A DNA stretch of 64,000 nucleotides, taken from Myroides profundi. GTDB lineage: Bacteria > Bacteroidota > Bacteroidia > Flavobacteriales > Flavobacteriaceae. The stretch spans positions 806,001 through 870,000 of the forward strand of contig NZ_CP010817.1 in the NCBI RefSeq assembly GCF_000833025.1. The letters are read 5' to 3'. The position numbers and the translations under genes are program-made. The first letter of the stretch is position 1. Each line of letters opens with the position of its first letter. Below the pieces are notes generated by a model. It was not told the origin of the DNA. It did no database searches and saw nothing but the letters and a program-made list of their open reading frames with translations. This document shows positions 43,031 to 52,457 of this stretch, piece after piece.

Positions 43031-44779
43031 CTATATTTGTTTGTTAAACTGTGACTCGTGTAGGTTTTTATAGTATCCGTTTTGGATTTCTAATAGGTCT
43101 TTATGAGTTCCTTTCTCTACTATTTTACCTTTATCCATTACGATGATTTGATCAGCGTTTACTATCGTTGCTAATCGGTGTGCTATAATGATAGACGTTC
43201 TATCTTTAGTCAGATAGTCAGTCGCTTTCTGTAGTAATTCTTCTGAATGTGTATCGATAGAAGAGGTAGCCTCATCTAGTATTAGAATACTAGGATTACT
43301 AACATATGCACGTAAGAAAGCGATCAACTGACGCTGTCCAGATGATAGCATGACACCGCGTTCTTTCACATTATAATCATATCCACCAGGGAGTTGTAAG
43401 ATGAAGTCGTGTATTCCTATTTTCTTAGCAGCTTCGATGACAGTCTCTCTTGTGATGCTCTCATCGTGTAGTGTGATATTGTTGTATATCGTGTCACTAA
43501 ATAAGAATACATCCTGAAGTACTACTGCTACTTGTTTGCGCAGTGTAGCTAGTTTATATTCATTGATATTGACACCATCGATACAGATCGTACCACTGTC
43601 TATATCGTAGAATCTATTTAATAGATTGATGATAGTAGACTTACCAGCTCCAGAACTTCCTACGATAGCAATGGTGCTACCAGCAGCTATATCTAGGTTA
43701 ATCCCTTTCAGTACTTCTGTTCCTTCGATATAACTAAAGCGAACATCTTTTAGCTCTATTTTACCGTCAAATTGTGGAGCAGTGACTGTACCGCTATCGT
43801 CTATCTGTTCTTCTGTTTCTAATACTTCGAATACACGCTCTGCTGCGATAATCCCCATTTGCATGACATTGAACTTATCAGCTATCTGTCTCAATGGGTT
43901 AAATAGCATGGTGATCAACATCGTATAAGCGAATAAATCTCCGAAAGAAGTAAGGTTGTCTCCTTGTACGATAGACATCCCTCCATACCAAATCACAAAA
44001 CCAAGTGTAAGAGAAGATACTATATCCGCTATCGGAAAGAAGATAGAGTTATACAGAATGTTCTTTAGCCAAGCCACATTGTGCTTATGGTTAATCTCTT
44101 TGAATTTTTCGTATTCTATTTCTTCTCTCGTAAAGAGTTGTACGATCTTCATTCCTGTTAATCGCTCTTGTACGAATGTATTTAGATTAGATATCTGTGT
44201 ACGTACTTCTTGGAATGCAGTTTTCATGTGTCGTTGGAACTCTCGAGTAGCATATAATAGAATAGGCATAGCTATCAATACGATACAGCTCAACTTCCAG
44301 TTCATGTAGAACATGATACACAGTACCACGAACATCTTTAGTAAGTCACTGACGATCATAAAGAGTCCTTGACTGAAGATACTAGCGATAGATTCTATAT
44401 CAGATACTGCACGTGTCACTAATTTTCCTACGGGTTCATTATCGAAATAGCGCATTCTGAAGTTGATGATTTTATCAAATAGTTTCTCTCGAATGTCTTT
44501 TACGATATCCTGTCCTAACCAGTTCGCCCAATAGGTAAAGAAGAATTGTGAAGATACTTCTAGTACGAGTACTAATCCCATCAGTAGGATATAGAGTAGT
44601 AGTCCAGATTGATCTTGTTTCTGTACGTATTCATCTACAGTTATCTTTAGCATATACGGACGTATGGCAGCGAATATAGAAAGGGAAATCGCAAATACAA
44701 CTACCCAATTAAATCGTTTTTGATACGGCTTAGTATATTGTAATAATTTCTGTAGAGATAATGATTTTAGTTTTTTCAT
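43031..44779 (-). CDS. ABC exporter, fused permease and ATPase (MsbA-like)
   Basis: The 582-residue half-transporter has six membrane helices in its first 320 residues and an ATPase domain with Walker A GSSGAGKST, Q loop, signature LSSGQRQLIAF, Walker B ILILDEATSSID and a switch His in IIAHRLAT. The fused layout is that of MsbA/lipid or multidrug exporters working as homodimers. The substrate is not evident. It overlaps truA by 4 bp. Confidence 0.92.
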   Translation of the reverse strand: MKKLKSLSLQKLLQYTKPYQKRFNWVVVFAISLSIFAAIRPYMLKITVDEYVQKQDQSGLLLYILLMGLVLVLEVSSQFFFTYWANWLGQDIVKDIREKLFDKIINFRMRYFDNEPVGKLVTRAVSDIESIASIFSQGLFMIVSDLLKMFVVLCIMFYMNWKLSCIVLIAMPILLYATREFQRHMKTAFQEVRTQISNLNTFVQERLTGMKIVQLFTREEIEYEKFKEINHKHNVAWLKNILYNSIFFPIADIVSSLTLGFVIWYGGMSIVQGDNLTSFGDLFAYTMLITMLFNPLRQIADKFNVMQMGIIAAERVFEVLETEEQIDDSGTVTAPQFDGKIELKDVRFSYIEGTEVLKGINLDIAAGSTIAIVGSSGAGKSTIINLLNRFYDIDSGTICIDGVNINEYKLATLRKQVAVVLQDVFLFSDTIYNNITLHDESITRETVIEAAKKIGIHDFILQLPGGYDYNVKERGVMLSSGQRQLIAFLRAYVSNPSILILDEATSSIDTHSEELLQKATDYLTKDRTSIIIAHRLATIVNADQIIVMDKGKIVEKGTHKDLLEIQNGYYKNLHESQFNKQI

Positions 44780-45513
44780 AAATAAGGGTAACTAACTTGA
44801 GTTAAATAAAGACCTTTTCCAGGTACAGAAAAGCCAGCTTTGCCTCTGTCTTTACTTTCTATTATCGTTCTGAAGTCATCTAGTGTTATTTTTTCATGCC
44901 CTACATTGACTAAGGTACCCACTATCGCTCTGACCATATTGCGCAGGAAGCGATTAGCAGAGATGGTGAATACTAGTCTGTTATCAGGTAGAATGTCCCA
45001 ATGTGCTTTATAAATAGTACAATTGAAGGTGAATACATCTGTATGTGTCTTAGAGAAACATTCGAAGTCTTCATACTCAAATAAGATTTGAGCAGCTTGA
45101 TTCATTAATTCTACATTCAGCGGTCTAAAGTGGTAGTAGCTACCCGCGTTACAGAACGCATCTTTATACTGATGAATGTGATACTCGTAGGTACGTGCTG
45201 TCGCATCGAAGCGTGCGTGGGCATCATCTGCTACCGTATGTATATTATAAATAACAATGTCTTCAGGTAAAAAAGAATTCATTCGCTGTACTAAAGAATC
45301 TTTGTCAAAAGGTAACTCGTGATCAAAGTGTGCATACATCTGTTTAGCATGTACTCCAGCATCTGTCCTACCTGCTCCCACTAGTTCTATAGGGGTGCGT
45401 AGTAGAGTAGAAATTGCTTTAGTCAGTACTTCCTGTACTGATATAGCATCAGGTTGTAATTGCCATCCGTGATAATGTGTTCCGTTATATGCGAATTCTA
45501 AAAAGTATCTCAA
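44776..45513 (-). CDS. truA: tRNA pseudouridine(38-40) synthase
   Basis: TruA makes pseudouridine in the anticodon arm. The 245-residue protein has YFLEFAYNGTHYHGWQLQP at the start, the catalytic-Asp motif GAGRTDAGVHAKQM, FDATARTYEYHIHQ and the C-terminal NRFLRNMVRAIVGTLVNVG. Family length is normal. First gene of the operon with the ABC exporter. Confidence 0.95.
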   Translation of the reverse strand: MRYFLEFAYNGTHYHGWQLQPDAISVQEVLTKAISTLLRTPIELVGAGRTDAGVHAKQMYAHFDHELPFDKDSLVQRMNSFLPEDIVIYNIHTVADDAHARFDATARTYEYHIHQYKDAFCNAGSYYHFRPLNVELMNQAAQILFEYEDFECFSKTHTDVFTFNCTIYKAHWDILPDNRLVFTISANRFLRNMVRAIVGTLVNVGHEKITLDDFRTIIESKDRGKAGFSVPGKGLYLTQVSYPYL

Positions 45514-45614
45514 TGTAATTCTCTTTGTTTTGTAAAACGCAAATATACTTTAAAATCGGGACTAGGTAGTTGATGTTATTATAAAATTAGGAATATGGAG
45601 TGAATGAAAAATCG

Positions 45615-46430
45615 TTATAGAATCGTAATAAAATTAGACGATACCCAGCCTTTGATGTTTTGTAGCTCATTATGGATAGCATGAGAGGCAAAGTTAGTAG
45701 ATAGTTGTTTAGATTCTACTTCTACATAATACCACTTGCGTTCTTCACTATATCGCTCTCCTATAATCTTTATTTTTGAATTTTTCTTTAGTTTTCCTAG
45801 TAGATTGTCTGAGAAGTAATTGTAGAAGTCATCACTATCTGGGTACTTGTTTTCTACAGAGGGATAAAGGCGTAGGTTGTATTCTTCGTTCTGAACAACT
45901 CCCCATAAAGTAGAATGAATTAATTCGTTTTTTTGAATATCTGATTCAGGAATATCAAGGTTTACTATTGCGTAATTTTCTTTGATTTCAACACCTTTTT
46001 CATTTAATTCTAGAACTACATTTCCTTTTAAAGGACTTTCTCCACAACAGCTCGTTTCTGTATAAGTTATTGTACGATAACGAGGAGATAAGTAAAAATA
46101 GTTAAAGAAACTAGTTGTAACTAATGAATAATTTTCTTCGTTTTTGTCATAGTAAAATAAAAAGAAACAGTCTTGCTCTCCATAAGCCAGTATATAAAGG
46201 AGGTCTTTTTTGGATTTAGTGAATCGTGTATAGGTTTTAGTATAGCCAGCCATATAAGTATCACCAACAAGTTCATCAAAATAACGATCAATATCTTTTT
46301 CTGTTTTAAATGTATATTCTTCTATTTTATTCTCGTAATACTCATCATAAAAAGTGTTTGTTTGAGCACTAGAATGAATGAAAGAGAAAAGAGAGAGAAG
46401 TGTAAACCAAATAATTTGTCTTGTTTTCAT
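45615..46430 (-). CDS. Secreted protein with a C-terminal SH3-like segment
   Basis: The 271-residue precursor has a signal peptide (LFSFIHSSAQ). The middle part is rich in Tyr, Phe and acidic residues, with a CC pair (ETSCCGES). The last 60 residues (KIKIIGERYSEERKWYYVEVESK, then IKGWVSSNFITIL) look like a bacterial SH3 domain, a fold often used for wall or peptide binding. The family was not recognised. Divergent from the M64 peptidase across repeat array 2. Confidence 0.68.
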   Translation of the reverse strand: MKTRQIIWFTLLSLFSFIHSSAQTNTFYDEYYENKIEEYTFKTEKDIDRYFDELVGDTYMAGYTKTYTRFTKSKKDLLYILAYGEQDCFFLFYYDKNEENYSLVTTSFFNYFYLSPRYRTITYTETSCCGESPLKGNVVLELNEKGVEIKENYAIVNLDIPESDIQKNELIHSTLWGVVQNEEYNLRLYPSVENKYPDSDDFYNYFSDNLLGKLKKNSKIKIIGERYSEERKWYYVEVESKQLSTNFASHAIHNELQNIKGWVSSNFITIL

Positions 46431-46539
46431 GCTTTTTGAATTAAAGATAAGGAAAAATAAGAAATTGATTGATAGGTGATTATTGTGTTTTTAGTGGATT
46501 AATGGAGGTGTGGTTTTTTAATGTTGTTTATAAGTATAT

Positions 46540-46658
46540 CTGTACTGCTAGAGTAGTGATCATAGTTTTATCGCATAGTGGTCGCATAGTGGTCGCATAG
46601 TTTTAGCCCCTTTTTATGCGACCACTATGCGACCACTATGCGATCACTATGCGACCAC
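46540..46658. repeat. Repeat array 2: inverted 11-bp units with shared left flank
   Basis: Two full direct units GTGGTCGCATA (46578-46588, 46589-46599) follow a third, diverged one. After a 15-nt core (46600-46614) come four inverted units TATGCGACCAC (46615-46658; the third reads TATGCGATCAC). The perfect inverted repeat is 30 bp long (46570-46599 with 46615-46644). The flank at 46540-46556 matches 15 of 17 bases of the flank left of array 1 (4807-4823). The gap of 486 bp separates two divergent genes. Confidence 0.92.
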
Positions 46659-46916
46659 CTCAAAAAAAATCTCTTTTTCGATCAGTTCTAATTATGTGCT
46701 TAATATGTGTGACTATAGTATGAACGGTGGATTAGGGAGATGGCTCTGATAAATTTGCGTTGGTTATATTAGAAAAACTAGTTCTAAAGAGAGGTCAATT
46801 AAATCGACCTGAAGTAAACAACGTTAAAAGCAAGAGATAGTTTAGAAATATGTTTATTTTTACGACTTGACTTGTTGTGACAAGTAACTAACCCAATTAA
46901 CCTAACTATATTAATA

Positions 46917-48185
46917 ATGAAAAAACTACTAGTATTACTGGGCTTGTGTATAGGCTCTTATGTACAGGCACAGGATTTTAATCAATATTTTGAAGACAAA
47001 ACATTGCGTCTAGATTATGTATTCGGAGGAAATAATGAGAGACAATTTATCTTATTAGATGAATTAATTTCTTTGCCTTCATGGGCTGGACGTACGCATA
47101 ACTTAGGAGAGAATGCCTTAAAAGGAAATGGACAAGTGCGCGTATATGATGAGCAAACAAATACATTAATCTATACTAATAGCTTCAGTACACTATTCCA
47201 AGAGTGGTTATCTACAGAGGAAGCGCAGAAGAATACCAAGAGCTTTGAGAATGTATTCTTAGTACCGTTTCCGAAAGATAATGTGCGTATAGAATTAATC
47301 CTATTTGATGCTGATGGAAAAGAAAAAGATAAATTAGTACATCATGTAGATCCTAAAGATATATTAATCCATACTAAGGGTGCTAAGGATGTGACTAAAC
47401 ATGAATATGTACATAAAGCGAAAGACAATGCTAAGGCTATCAATGTAGTATTCGTAGCAGAAGGATTTAAGGAAGAAGAAATGGGAAAATTTATGGATGC
47501 TGTAAAGGTGTCTATAGAACAATTATTAGCGCATAAACCTTTCGATAAATTTGCTGATAATTTTAATTTTATTGCTGTACAGAGTGCTTCTAAAGACTCA
47601 GGGGTAAGTGTCCCAAGACAAGGAGATTGGAAAAAGACAGCTGTAGAGTCTAATTTTGATACTTTTTATTCGGAGCGTTATTTGACTACGAACAGAATTA
47701 AGAAATTACACGATGTACTAGCAGGTATTCCTTATGAGCACATTATCATTCTTGCGAATACAGATGTGTATGGAGGAGGAGGAATCTATAATTCCTATAC
47801 ATTGACGACTACAGGACATAAGGATTTTAAGCCTGTGGTAGTACATGAGTTTGGGCATAGTTTCGCAGGATTAGCAGATGAGTATTTTTATCCTAATGAT
47901 GTGTTGAGTGATTTAATTTCTAATCAGACAGAACCTTGGGAGCAGAATATAACTACGTTAGTAGACTTCGATAGCAAGTGGAAAAAAATGCTTAAAAAGG
48001 GAACTCCAGTACCTACATTAGAAAAAGACAGTAAGAAATACCCATTAGGAGTATATGAAGGATTAGAAGGACGCAAGGTGTATAAGGGTACGTTAGACTG
48101 TAGAATGAAAACGAATCAGTATCCAGAGTTCTGCCCTGTTTGTCAGAATGCAATAGAAGAATTAATTTTGTTTTATACAGAGTAA
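46917..48185 (+). CDS. Peptidase M64 family (IgA-peptidase-type) zinc metalloprotease
   Basis: The 422-residue precursor has a signal peptide (GSYVQAQ). An N-terminal beta domain is followed by the M64 catalytic domain: AINVVFVAEGFKEEEMGKF (near residue 175), then VVVHEFGHSFAGLADEYFYP (near residue 310), with the HExxH zinc motif in HEFGH and a following Asp/Glu. A Cys cluster (CRMKTNQYPEFCPVC) lies near the end. No type IX sorting domain is seen, so a periplasmic or surface site is open. The name-giving IgA cleavage is not implied. Confidence 0.9.
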   Translation: MKKLLVLLGLCIGSYVQAQDFNQYFEDKTLRLDYVFGGNNERQFILLDELISLPSWAGRTHNLGENALKGNGQVRVYDEQTNTLIYTNSFSTLFQEWLSTEEAQKNTKSFENVFLVPFPKDNVRIELILFDADGKEKDKLVHHVDPKDILIHTKGAKDVTKHEYVHKAKDNAKAINVVFVAEGFKEEEMGKFMDAVKVSIEQLLAHKPFDKFADNFNFIAVQSASKDSGVSVPRQGDWKKTAVESNFDTFYSERYLTTNRIKKLHDVLAGIPYEHIIILANTDVYGGGGIYNSYTLTTTGHKDFKPVVVHEFGHSFAGLADEYFYPNDVLSDLISNQTEPWEQNITTLVDFDSKWKKMLKKGTPVPTLEKDSKKYPLGVYEGLEGRKVYKGTLDCRMKTNQYPEFCPVCQNAIEELILFYTE

Positions 48186-48237
48186 TCATAGTATAGCCTC
48201 TCTTAGTGAGAGGCTATCTTATTATAAATAGATAGAG

Positions 48238-48750
48238 GTGAAAAAAATATTATTATTATCAGATACGCACGGCACTATAGATGAGTCTATCCTGAAGTAT
48301 GTCAGACAGGCAGATGAGGTATGGCATGCAGGAGATATAGGAGACTTAGTAGTGACCGATACCATAAAGGCGCTAAAACCGCTTAGATGCGTATGGGGAA
48401 ATATAGATGGTAAAGAGGCTCGATTAGAATTTTCTGAAGAGTTATTCTTTGAGTGTGAAGGGATGAAGGTCTATATGATCCATATAGGTGGATATCCAGG
48501 GAAATATAGAGCTAATGTAAGAGAGCGAATCAAGCAAGAGAAGCCTGCTATCTATATCTGTGGGCACTCGCATATACTGAAGGTGCAGTATGATCAGATG
48601 ATGGGGGTACTACATCTAAATCCTGGTGCAGCTGGTATAAGTGGTTTTCATCAGGTGCGTACGATGTTGCGCTTTGCGATAGATAACGGAGCGATAAAGG
48701 ATATGGAAATTATCGAATGGCCTAAAAACAAAAAAGCCGAACTCATATAG
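48238..48750 (+). CDS. YfcE/MJ0936-type metallophosphoesterase
   Basis: The 170-residue protein, starting at GTG, has the calcineurin-like metal motifs in order: LLSDTHG, HAGDIGD, WGNIDG, MIHIGGYPG and CGHSHILKV. Proteins of this class are Mn2+-dependent phosphodiesterases with uncertain natural substrates. The stop codon lies in the following terminator. Confidence 0.9.
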   Translation: MKKILLLSDTHGTIDESILKYVRQADEVWHAGDIGDLVVTDTIKALKPLRCVWGNIDGKEARLEFSEELFFECEGMKVYMIHIGGYPGKYRANVRERIKQEKPAIYICGHSHILKVQYDQMMGVLHLNPGAAGISGFHQVRTMLRFAIDNGAIKDMEIIEWPKNKKAELI

Positions 48751-48763
48751 GTTCGGCTTTTTT
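48731..48763. terminator. Bidirectional terminator
   Basis: Arms AAAAGCCGAAC (48732-48742) and GTTCGGCTTTT (48751-48761) lie between convergent genes and overlap the phosphoesterase stop. Confidence 0.88.
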
Positions 48764-48791
48764 AACGCACTAATAAACTAAGATGTTAGGT

Positions 48792-49208
48792 TTATCGTAA
48801 ACGATCCACAGATTTTACGAGATCTTCATCCTTCTTAATGGCTCTGTTCGCTAAGACAAGGAACAGGATAGAAATAATAGGGAGGAACATCCCAATACCT
48901 TTCTCAGAAATAGCTTCCGCAGTTTCTCCAGATACTGTTAGCGCACGATATACAAATAATCCTAATAGTATAAAGTTTGATATTATATTCAATCTATTAA
49001 TTACAAACTGTCTCTTTCTATTTTTATACCCCATAATAGCTACTACTGTAAGAGCAGTAGATAATCCGAATAGGATAGTAGATGAAGGCATCATCATGAA
49101 ATAGATAGGTTCATTCGCACCATTTGTCCATAATGGGATGAAAAAAGGTAGCACTCCCATAATGATAAAGACAAGAATCAAATAAACAGTCTGTATTCTC
49201 TGTAACAT
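48792..49208 (-). CDS. DUF4293 family membrane protein
   Basis: The 138 residues form four membrane helices. MLQRIQTVYLILVFIIMGVLPFF is the characteristic opening of the Bacteroidota DUF4293 family, and it ends with a basic tail ANRAIKKDEDLVKSVDRLR. Function unknown. In this phylum it commonly stands beside rho, as here (divergent). Confidence 0.88.
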   Translation of the reverse strand: MLQRIQTVYLILVFIIMGVLPFFIPLWTNGANEPIYFMMMPSSTILFGLSTALTVVAIMGYKNRKRQFVINRLNIISNFILLGLFVYRALTVSGETAEAISEKGIGMFLPIISILFLVLANRAIKKDEDLVKSVDRLR

Positions 49209-49397
49209 AATTGTAAAAATGTATGAAGTACAAAAATAGTGTTTCTTTTTTATAAAAACCTATTGTTTATAAAATTTTATTCGTAATATTGCAACAGTAC
49301 TGTCGTAAGTTCTTCATAATACGGCAATTCTATTTTAAATTTCCATTCTTATTTAAAATTACACAACTCAATATTTTTATAATCTATAAACATTTAT

Positions 49398-51308
49398 ATG
49401 TTTGAAATTTCCGAACTAAAAAAAATGAAGGTCGCAGATCTTCAGGAGATTGCTAAAAAAGCAAAAATTGCTAAGGTGGCTTCTTTGAAAAAAGACGAAC
49501 TTATAGGGCAGATATTAGAACATCAACAAGCGACAAATGCAGAGGAGAAAAAAGCACCTGTAAAAGCTAAACCTGTGGATAAAGCTCCTTTAGAGGAAAA
49601 GAAGGCTCCTGCAGTAGCTAAAAAAGTAGCTGTGGATAATGCTAATAATGATGTAAAAACAGATAAAACAGTTAAACAAAATACAACTCCTACTACTGAG
49701 AAATCAAGAAGACCTAGACTAGGTAAGCCTAATGAGGATGAGGGTAAGGTAGAGAGTAAAGTGGAGCAGGCTTCTCGTGTATTAGCAGATAATACACAAC
49801 GCAAAACAACTCACCAGAGAAATGAAGAAGCTCCTGCGAAACAAGAACAAAAGAAAGAAAACGTAAGTGAATCAACTGCTGAAGAAAAAGTAGGTTCTAC
49901 AAACGAGAATAGAAGGGATTTCAAAAAGAGACAACCTGATAATAATAGACGTGATGGGCAAAAACGTGATTTCAAATCTCGTCAGCAACAGTCACAGCCT
50001 AAGAATAATGCTTCTACTGAAGTAACTAATGCAGCAGTAACAGATAGAGAGCCTGTAGCGAAAGAGGAAATATCTACTGTAGATAATACTGCTCCTCAAC
50101 AGTCTGAAAACGACAATCAAAAAAGAAATAACAATCAACAGAATAGAAATAATAACAACAAAAAGAATAATTTCAGAGAACCTGATTATGAATTTGATGG
50201 TATTATAGAGAGTGAAGGGGTATTAGAAATGATGCCTGATGGATATGGATTCTTGCGTTCTGCGGATTACAACTATTTATCTTCTCCAGACGATATTTAT
50301 TTATCTCAGTCACAGATTAGATTATTCGGTCTTAAGACTGGTGATACTGTAAAAGGAGTGGTGCGCCCTCCGAAAGAAGGAGAGAAGTTCTTCCCATTAG
50401 TAAAGGTGTTGAAAATTAATGGTCACGATCCTCAGTCTGTTAGAGATAGAGTTTCTTTTGAGCATTTGACTCCTTTGTTTCCGAATGAGAAGTTTAATCT
50501 AGATGCGAAGAGTAGTACTATTTCTACTCGTCTAATGGATATGTTTGCTCCTATCGGTAAAGGGCAACGTGGTATGATCGTAGCTCAACCAAAGACAGGT
50601 AAGACTGTTCTTTTAAAAGAGGTAGCGAATGCTATCGCTGCTAATCACCCTGAGGCATACTTAATCGTGTTACTTATAGATGAGCGTCCTGAAGAGGTGA
50701 CAGATATGCAGCGTAGTGTGAATGCTGAGGTAATTGCTTCTACATTCGACGAACCAGCAGAGAGACATGTGAAGGTAGCTAATATCGTATTAGAGAAAGC
50801 AAAGAGATTAGTAGAGTGTGGTCATGATGTAGTAATCTTATTAGACTCTATCACGCGTTTAGCAAGAGCTTATAATACCGTACAGCCAGCATCTGGAAAG
50901 GTGTTAAGTGGTGGGGTAGATGCTAATGCATTACAAAAACCAAAACGTTTCTTCGGAGCAGCTCGTAATATAGAAAATGGAGGATCTCTTAGTATCATTG
51001 CTACAGCTTTAGTGGATACGGGATCTAAAATGGACGAGGTGATTTTCGAAGAATTTAAAGGTACTGGTAATATGGAGTTACAGTTAGATCGTAAGTTGGC
51101 AAATAAACGTATTTTCCCTGCGATAGACATTACTTCATCAAGTACACGTAGAGATGATTTATTATTAAACGAATGGGAGCTTAAGCGTGCTCTTATGGTT
51201 AGAAGATATATAGATGATATGAACTCTGTAGAGGCGATGACATCTATCATTGACAATGTGAAAAATACGACGAATAATGACGAGGTATTAAAAACATTAA
51301 GCAAGTAA
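49398..51308 (+). CDS. rho: Transcription termination factor Rho, with long disordered insert
   Basis: Rho is the hexameric RNA helicase that ends transcription. The 636-residue protein is about 200 longer than E. coli Rho. Residues 1-45 are the Rho_N/SAP-like domain ([34 protein letters not shown]). Residues 50-260 are low complexity (Lys, Glu, Gln, Asn, Arg). After that come the RNA-binding fold ([23 protein letters not shown]) and the ATPase with QPKTGKT (about 398-404) and [16 protein letters not shown]. Such inserts are known from Bacteroidota Rho. Confidence 0.96.
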   Translation: MFEISELKKMKVADLQEIAKKAKIAKVASLKKDELIGQILEHQQATNAEEKKAPVKAKPVDKAPLEEKKAPAVAKKVAVDNANNDVKTDKTVKQNTTPTTEKSRRPRLGKPNEDEGKVESKVEQASRVLADNTQRKTTHQRNEEAPAKQEQKKENVSESTAEEKVGSTNENRRDFKKRQPDNNRRDGQKRDFKSRQQQSQPKNNASTEVTNAAVTDREPVAKEEISTVDNTAPQQSENDNQKRNNNQQNRNNNNKKNNFREPDYEFDGIIESEGVLEMMPDGYGFLRSADYNYLSSPDDIYLSQSQIRLFGLKTGDTVKGVVRPPKEGEKFFPLVKVLKINGHDPQSVRDRVSFEHLTPLFPNEKFNLDAKSSTISTRLMDMFAPIGKGQRGMIVAQPKTGKTVLLKEVANAIAANHPEAYLIVLLIDERPEEVTDMQRSVNAEVIASTFDEPAERHVKVANIVLEKAKRLVECGHDVVILLDSITRLARAYNTVQPASGKVLSGGVDANALQKPKRFFGAARNIENGGSLSIIATALVDTGSKMDEVIFEEFKGTGNMELQLDRKLANKRIFPAIDITSSSTRRDDLLLNEWELKRALMVRRYIDDMNSVEAMTSIIDNVKNTTNNDEVLKTLSK

Positions 51309-51331
51309 AAATAACCTGTATGTATATTGGA

Positions 51332-51372
51332 AAAGAGGACATTTATAATTTATAAATGTTCTCTTTTTTTTA
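51332..51372 (+). terminator. rho terminator
   Basis: Arms GAGGACATTTATA (51335-51347) and TATAAATGTTCTC (51351-51363) have one G-U pair and are followed by eight or more T. Confidence 0.88.
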
Positions 51373-51569
51373 TAAATAGTTTCTTAATTGTTATATAAAT
51401 GCGTAATTTTCAATACTAAATGTTTTGAGAATAAAACAAAAGTTGTTTCTTTGACTCAGTTTTAATGACAGAAGAAATGACGATATAAAGAGAAGGCTGT
51501 AGTAGAATGCTATATCGGTTTTTATCTAGTTGTTTTTTGTCAGAGTATAGGGTGTAAAAGAAGAAGATT

Positions 51570-51899
51570 ATGTATGAACTAACAATATTTATAGTAGTAG
51601 CTATACTAGCCTATTTTATCGTTAGAAGGTTTTTCTCTATTAAGCGTTTTAATACCAAGGAAGAATATCTTCAGTATAAACGGGAACAAGAGGAAATGTT
51701 GAGAGAAGAAGAAGAGGAATGGGACGATGATTTAATCGATAAAAAGAGTTTTGACTTCTTATTTATAGGAGTTGTGGCAACTGTGTTGTTTTTGGTCTGT
51801 GGTCTTTTTACAGGTAATCCATTCTATTTTGTTTTGATGATTTTCGTTATTACAGCGATATTATTCTTGCACTATTTTCCCTCTAAAGGAGATTTTTAA
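51570..51899 (+). CDS. Small membrane protein, unknown
   Basis: The 109 residues have one N-terminal helix (about 4-20), a strongly charged segment (KREQEEMLREEEEEWDDD, about residues 38-55) and two further helices at the end (about 62-80 and 83-103). Family not recognised. Its promoter was not identified. Confidence 0.6.
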   Translation: MYELTIFIVVAILAYFIVRRFFSIKRFNTKEEYLQYKREQEEMLREEEEEWDDDLIDKKSFDFLFIGVVATVLFLVCGLFTGNPFYFVLMIFVITAILFLHYFPSKGDF

Positions 51900-52135
51900 A
51901 GTTTTCTTTGTTGCTAATACTGTCTGTGATGTTCGATATAGACTCACTTTTGACTCGTTTTTCTCTTATAGATTTAAATAAATATTACCTAAGAAATGAA
52001 AGAAGCTGGGGTTTTAGTAGAAAAGGTCAAATAAAAGAGATGTTAAAATTACTTTTTTTTAAATCATTAAACGATTAATAGTAAGAAAGTTAAAATATAG
52101 GGGTGAAAATTAATTGATATTTTTTGATTGCTGAG
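51900..52135. other. Gene-free stretch ahead of the tRNA genes
   Basis: AT-rich sequence without a credible ORF, hairpin or repeat. Confidence 0.5.
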
Positions 52136-52166
52136 TTTGTATTTACGAAATATCGTCCTATATTTG
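52136..52166 (+). promoter_or_regulatory. tRNA-Arg promoter
   Basis: TTTG (52136-52139), 19 bp, TATATTTG (52159-52166): a full Bacteroidota consensus promoter ending 19 bp before the first tRNA. Confidence 0.85.
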
Positions 52167-52185
52167 CACTCGCAATTAAGCAATA

Positions 52186-52259
52186 GGCCACGTGGCGCAA
52201 CTGAATAGCGCATCTGATTACGGCTCAGAAGGTTGCAGGTTTGAATCCTGCCGTGGTCA
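52186..52259 (+). tRNA. tRNA-Arg (ACG), copy 1
   Basis: The cloverleaf is complete over 74 nt. Acceptor GGCCACG pairs with CGTGGTC, D stem GCGC/GCGC, anticodon stem TCTGA/TCAGA with loop TTACGGC (anticodon ACG), T stem GCAGG/CCTGC with loop TTTGAAT, and discriminator A. CCA is not encoded. A34 is presumably changed to inosine to read CGU/CGC/CGA. Confidence 0.97.
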
Positions 52260-52263
52260 CTAA

Positions 52264-52285
52264 AGTCTTGATTTGAATCAAGACT
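52264..52285 (+). other. Spacer hairpin between the two tRNA genes
   Basis: AGTCTTGAT and ATCAAGACT form a stem without a U-run, so it is more likely a processing or spacing feature than a terminator. Confidence 0.5.
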
Positions 52286-52311
52286 GTGATAGAAATAAAT
52301 AAAAGAATAAT

Positions 52312-52385
52312 GGCCGCGTGGCGCAACTGAATAGCGCATCTGATTACGGCTCAGAAGGTTGCAGGTTTGAATCCTGCCGCGGTCA
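52312..52385 (+). tRNA. tRNA-Arg (ACG), copy 2
   Basis: Identical to copy 1 except for one acceptor base pair: GGCCGCG pairs with CGCGGTC, a G-C in place of A-T at the fifth pair. Both members of the pair have changed, so structure is kept. Discriminator A; CCA not encoded. Both genes are expected on one transcript. Confidence 0.97.
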
Positions 52386-52387
52386 CT

Positions 52388-52420
52388 AAAAGCTTCTCAT
52401 TTGAGAAGCTTTTTTTATTT
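52388..52420 (+). terminator. tRNA operon terminator
   Basis: Arms AAAAGCTTCTCA and TGAGAAGCTTTT share one short loop and are followed by a T-run. Confidence 0.88.
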
Positions 52421-52457
52421 ATATGTATTTTTGTAGAAGAATCTTTACTATAATGCG

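Noticed and set aside
46540..46658. Array 2 as an ordinary terminator for the neighbouring genes
   Set aside because: Both neighbours point away from it, and the inverted repeat is much longer than the other terminators here.
49523..49804. Reverse-strand ORF of 93 codons inside rho
   Set aside because: It is the shadow of the low-complexity Rho insert.
52067..52339. Reverse-strand ORF of 90 codons across the tRNA genes
   Set aside because: It is the antisense reading of the two tRNA-Arg genes (the repeated MRYSVAPRG comes from the repeated tRNA) and is a known kind of false ORF.
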